From Mesostigma viride (Eukaryota > Streptophyta > Mesostigmatophyceae > Mesostigmatales > Mesostigmataceae), in NCBI GenBank assembly GCA_009746045.1, contig RPFO01000002.1, positions 2,572,506-2,636,505 of the forward strand: DNA of 64,000 nt. The letters run 5' to 3'. The notes beneath the pieces were generated by a model. The model worked only from the letters and a program-made list of their open reading frames with translations, ran no database searches and was not told where the DNA came from. Each line of letters starts with the position of its first letter. Positions within the stretch are counted from its first letter, which is position 1. Below, piece by piece: positions 60,109-64,000 of the stretch. The translations under genes and the position numbers were made by a program.

Positions 60109-62646
60109 CGACGCTCGCGGCCCCGCGGCTCCGCGGCTTTAGCAGTGGGATCTGCCTAACTCCCCTTCCCGCCCCTTTGCCTTCGCAGCCCTCGGGCTGT
60201 CGGAGAGAGAGCACCGGGTCGGCAGTGAGCCAGGTTCGCCCCGCCTCGCGCGGCCGCCTCCGAAACCTCCTCAGACTGCACGCATTTCTTATGCGTGCAG
60301 ACGCAGACTCATTCTACCTGGCCACCCGAGCCAACCGTCGGCGTCGCCTCGACGCGTTGGCAGGAAGAATCGAAACGGTGATTGAAAGCATAAGTCCCCA
60401 ACCCGCCCCCCCTACCCCACCACCTCCACCCCCACCCCCATCACCACCCTGCTCCATCTCCGCCCCCACCCCCGCCTGCACCCCCCTTTTCGGTCAACGC
60501 GCGCCCTTGGTCATCGCCACCTTCAACGCCCGCACGCTCCAGCCCGACGCTGACCGCTGTCACTGCCTGCGCAGTGACGACTGTCAGTGCCATCGAGTCT
60601 CCAATCTTATTGGTTTTTGCATCGACAATAATATCGCCATCCTGGGAATCCAAGAACACAGGCGCACTGCATCGGCCCGCGGATCAACTGCCCTTGTTGC
60701 TGACGACATCGACGGCTGGCGGTTCTACTACGGAGGCGGCGACGGCACCGGGAACGGGGGCGTCGGTCTCCTCTGCTCCCCGCTCGCCGTACGCCACATG
60801 GGCGAACCCCAGCTGGTCAACGCTCGCCTCCTCGTGGCCACTTTTCATTCGATGGAGGGCCACTCGACCTACGCCCTGACGGTGGGCGTTGGTTACGCAC
60901 CCCACTCCGGCCACCCAGAACAAGACCGCAAGGACTTCTTTGCAGCGCTGGAGAACCTGGCGAACGGCATCCCTGGTCGCAACTACCTCGCTCTGTTGCT
61001 GGACGCCAACGCCACGCTACCACCGGGTACTGGCGGATGTCAGCACGCCCCCAACGGTACGGTCTCCAATGCCAACACTGAACTTTTTGCTGATTTGCTT
61101 ACGACATGCGATTTGGTCACTGCCAGTCCAACACTCGCTTTCCACATAGTCCAGATGCTTTGGTCACACACACCTCGCCAACTGGCCCTGAACGCTGCAT
61201 TGACTATGTTGTAATGCGCAAGCGTCATCAAGGATCTGTACTAGCTGCTCGCTCGCATGTGATCCCCCTGGTGCGCTCCGATCATCGCATCGTCACCGCC
61301 CGCATCCGCCTGCGATTCCCCTCGCCCTTTCGTAAGCACGTGGCACCACCTGATTTGCGCACACTTCAGTTGCTCGAGAAATCTGACGACGCTCTGGAGG
61401 ACTTCCCTGAAAAACGCGCCCACAAGCGCGCCGCAGAGGCGTTCGTCGACGCGTTGGACATCCCGGCCAGCCACGCCCAGCTGTTCACTGCCGGCCCGGC
61501 ATCGGCCCTTCGGCACCTCGCTGACAAGCTGCCCGCGGCCGGGGCCCTACTGCCCCCCGCCGCCCGCCCCGCTTCACCAGCCTGCACCGGCTCCCCGCCG
61601 TCATCCAGGCCCGGCAAGCCCTGCGCGACAACAGCGACCCCGCCCGCTACGCCCGCCTCAAAGCCGATTACCACTCGGCCATCCGGCAGGCGACCAAGGA
61701 GCAGGAGGACCTTCATGTCCGCGAGTACTTCGCCCACCTCAAGGACCAGCACGGCAAGTACGCCTGGACCCGCCTGCGTCACGCCCAACGGCCCGCCGGC
61801 GGCGCGCAGCCGGCGCCGCGGACGCTCTCTGGCTCACCGCAGCAGCAGCTCGACCAGTGGTATTCCTCCCAGTCCCGGCTGCTCGGCGCCCCCCCGCCGC
61901 CTCCGCCGCTTGGCCCTCTGGCGGCCGCACGCCTGGCAGTAGCACCTGCGGACGTCCCTGCGCCGCCCACGCCGCCCACCGCTGAGCAGGACTACACGTA
62001 CCCAGCCCCGACGGAACCCCTGGCCGACCCCAACGAGCTCCCGCCGTTCACCGAGCTCGAGCTGAGCACCGCCGCCAAGCAACTCCGCTTCTATGCCGCC
62101 GTTGGACCTGACCAGCTCCCAGCCCCGGTGATTAAGCTGACGGCGCTCACGGGGTTCCTGCTTGACGTCTGCAACAGGATCCTGCTTGCCGACGCGCCGC
62201 CGATTCCTGAGTGGCAGCACAGCTACCGTATTATGCTGTACAAAAACAAAGGTTCCCCTGACGACCCCGCCAACTACAGAGGAGTGTGCATCCAGAGCGC
62301 CGCACTTAAGTTGTTCATGCGCATGATCCTCAACCGCCTTCGTTCTGCTCTCGACTGTCACCTTGGGGAAAGTCAAATGGGCTTCCGTCCTGGGCGCAAC
62401 ACCGTCATGGCCATCTTCGTCGCGCGTCGCCTCTTCGAGGAAATCGCTCTCCTGCAACCTGGTGAGTTTCCCGCAATCTTGATCTTCGTCGACTTCATCA
62501 AGGCTTTTGATTCTGTCCTCTGGGACGCTCTATGGGCTGTACTTGCTCGCGCTCGCGTCCCCACTCCCCTGATTACCGTCATCCGCACGCTGTATGAGGG
62601 GTCGACCACTTCGGTGCGCACTCAACACGGCATTGGGCGTCCCCAA
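60105..62646 (+). pseudogene. L1-like LINE ORF2: AP endonuclease and reverse transcriptase, broken
   Basis: The ATG at 60105 overlaps the ORF1 stop. Frame one holds a Pro-rich N-terminus and the APE domain (LVIATFNARTLQ, AILGIQEHRR, GGVGLLCSP, LLLDANATL). A shift near 61135 leads to CIDYVVMRKR and SDHRIVTARIRL, the end of APE. A second shift near 61540 leads to a long linker and the RT fingers (YRIMLYKNKGSPDDPANYRGVCIQ in part, QMGFRPGRN, AILIFVDFIKAFDSVLWDAL). Homology stops near 62646, before the YxDD motif, so the palm, thumb and 3' UTR are missing. Confidence 0.82.
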
Positions 62647-63192
62647 CATCTACTGCTCCAACCTAGGGCCATTGCTGGTACTTTTGACGTCATGAAAGCA
62701 GCGTTTTGGACTAGTGGAATATGATGTTACAGCATAAAAAGTCCATTTTATCATGAATGAACATGGCCAACAACCCCAAGTGCCCCTAAATTTCTCAATA
62801 TTTGTAGAGAAATGCTACTTCTCATAATTAAAACCTGCACAAATGCACAATTTGGGGCATGCATGTGAAAGTTTGAAGTACAAATTCACAATGAGGTTTT
62901 ACATTTTTCAATTATTAATGGTATCTCATTCTTCAATCAATCAATTTGCAATCGTCCAAACAATTTATTCATTTCATACATGTCCGAATATGTTGAAAGA
63001 ACACATGCAAGTGCTCAATCAGCGTGGACCCCCTTGGACGCGCCCCACCATATATACATTGGACACGTCACCCCAACTACTAAACTGCCCAAAGTCACGG
63101 TAACTGATCCAACTACTATGTACATCTGCATTTCTCCACGTTGCGGTGGGCAATTACGTGCAAAACGCGATTTCGTGCAAAGTCCTCGCCCA
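62647..63192. other. AT-rich spacer, no gene
   Basis: From the LINE break to the next exon I see no coding region or RNA gene. Confidence 0.5.
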
Positions 63193-63876
63193 TCATCGCT
63201 TGCCAGGTCGATATGAAGGAATGTTGTCCCAGCTGGCGCCTTCCTTCAGGAGAGTAACATGTTCTCTAGCGAACTTCAGAGGGAAACGAAACTTTTGCTC
63301 GCACTCATTACTCCAACCGAGGTCGTGCCCTTCATCAAACCATCTGAACACCACCTTCTCCCTCTCTTTGCCCAGGAGGGTGCCAAAGAGCGGAAAATCT
63401 TCCTTCTTGGGGTACTTGTGCTCCCAGTTTATGCACACCTCGTCTACCCATTTCGAACTCCAACCTCCGCGACTCAGTTTCGCGCCATCCATAAAGCGCA
63501 TCCGGACGTCCGGCCGAACGTCCCTGATTCGGTTTTCGGCCGTCGCATCTCTGCCCTGACCACCACCCTTCTGCGGCTGTGCAGGTTCGTCGGCACCCTC
63601 CGTCTCCTGCCCCGCCCCTCGCCTGCCCCCTCCCCGACGTTTTGCCTTCTGCCCCTGCGCAGCCGCCGCCTCTGCCATCAACTCTTCGTACGTTTTTTCT
63701 GGCTGACCGCACGGTAAGGGTGATGGGTTGGGTGGGAGCTCGTCCCCTCCCGCCCCGGTTGTGCAACTGGTTCGCCGACCGCGGCCTGGCCAACAACACG
63801 GCCGGCCTCTCTGGACACAGTCCCAGACGCGGATCCACGGGGAAACCGAACTGGAGTTTCTTCTTCGCCTTTCCCT
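63193..63876 (-). CDS. Exon of an unassigned gene at the right edge
   Basis: On the minus strand an acceptor-like TTACGTGCAG precedes an open frame running to a stop at 63193. It has a Gly/Arg/Ala-rich linker and a better-folded C-terminal part (SSKWVDEVCINWEHKYPK, PLFGTLLGKEREKVVFRWFDEG, FRFPLKFAREHVTLLKEG) rich in Trp, Phe and charged residues. I do not recognise the family. It could be a host gene or a transposon gene. Upstream exons would lie beyond about 63900. Confidence 0.45.
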   Translation of the reverse strand, partial: RERRRRNSSSVSPWIRVWDCVQRGRPCCWPGRGRRTSCTTGAGGDELPPNPSPLPCGQPEKTYEELMAEAAAAQGQKAKRRGGGRRGAGQETEGADEPAQPQKGGGQGRDATAENRIRDVRPDVRMRFMDGAKLSRGGWSSKWVDEVCINWEHKYPKKEDFPLFGTLLGKEREKVVFRWFDEGHDLGWSNECEQKFRFPLKFAREHVTLLKEGASWDNIPSYRPGKR

Positions 63877-64000
63877 GCACGTAAGCACATGCCAATTAAC
63901 ATGAATACGGAAGGGTCGTGTGAGAAATCAATGAAGCCATGGACTGATGCAAAAAAACTTATGTAGAAATATATTAAGGTACTTATTAAACTCGTTTATT

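Overview
This window is eukaryotic nuclear DNA. It has GT-AG introns, LTR and non-LTR retrotransposons, cut-and-paste DNA transposons and kilobase-scale microsatellites, and no bacterial operon structure. I think the source is a protist, most likely an alga: the L1-like and restriction-endonuclease-type LINEs, the divergent Copia elements and the long tetranucleotide arrays fit algal genomes. That is an inference, and I cannot name a species. Only one ordinary host gene is clear, a PduO/MMAB-type cob(I)alamin adenosyltransferase at the left edge. A possible second host gene (an unassigned spliced exon) lies at the right edge. Almost everything between is mobile DNA, much of it nested.

Layout, left to right. 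(1) 130-867, adenosyltransferase. (2) 1870-3183, 5' part of an ORF1-only LINE (copy A). (3) 3184-13398, an internally deleted hAT transposon whose BED zinc-finger exon is split by Element 1 (3757-12662). (4) 13399-24843, Copia-like element 1, split by Element 2 (15393-22614). (5) 25132-32526, a CACTA-ended element full of minisatellites, probably inserted in the 3' flank of Copia 1. (6) 32920-38001, Copia-like element 2 on the minus strand. (7) 38600-44049, a LINE on the minus strand with RING-H2 and C2H2 fingers, a reverse transcriptase and a restriction-like endonuclease, interrupted by a 765-bp MITE-like element. (8) 44388-46990, 3' part of ORF1-only LINE copy C, carrying a 5'-truncated second copy of the RING LINE and ending in a pentanucleotide array. 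(9) 46997-53064, a Ty3/gypsy chromovirus remnant with one inverted LTR (itself split by a TTAA-flanked piggyBac-like element) and one normal 3' LTR. (10) about 53500-56722, ORF1-only LINE copy B, split by a 593-bp foldback element. (11) 58115-62646, an L1-like two-ORF LINE with three 168-bp 5' monomers.

The main discovery candidate is the pair Element 1 / Element 2. Both begin CCCTA, make 3-bp target duplications, and carry a minus-strand gene whose product starts with a membrane helix and a CxCx3C cluster. In Element 1 this gene is a complete two-exon DUF7869-like transposase. A perfect inverted repeat (152-bp or 117-bp arms) sits at the divergent promoter region upstream of that gene, and a plus-strand gene lies on the other side. 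Each element has its own short DNA motif, present both near its termini and inside its central palindrome, which suggests one self-encoded factor binds ends and promoter. Removing Element 1 with one GCA duplication restores the hAT zinc-finger reading frame exactly, which fixes its boundaries.

Other striking points: two Copia elements have the integrase upstream of the protease, with DTQ/DTN in place of DTG; the RING LINE; repeated insertion at one 14-bp target; an ATGA overlap between LINE ORF1 and ORF2; and a 1.2-kb compound tetranucleotide array.
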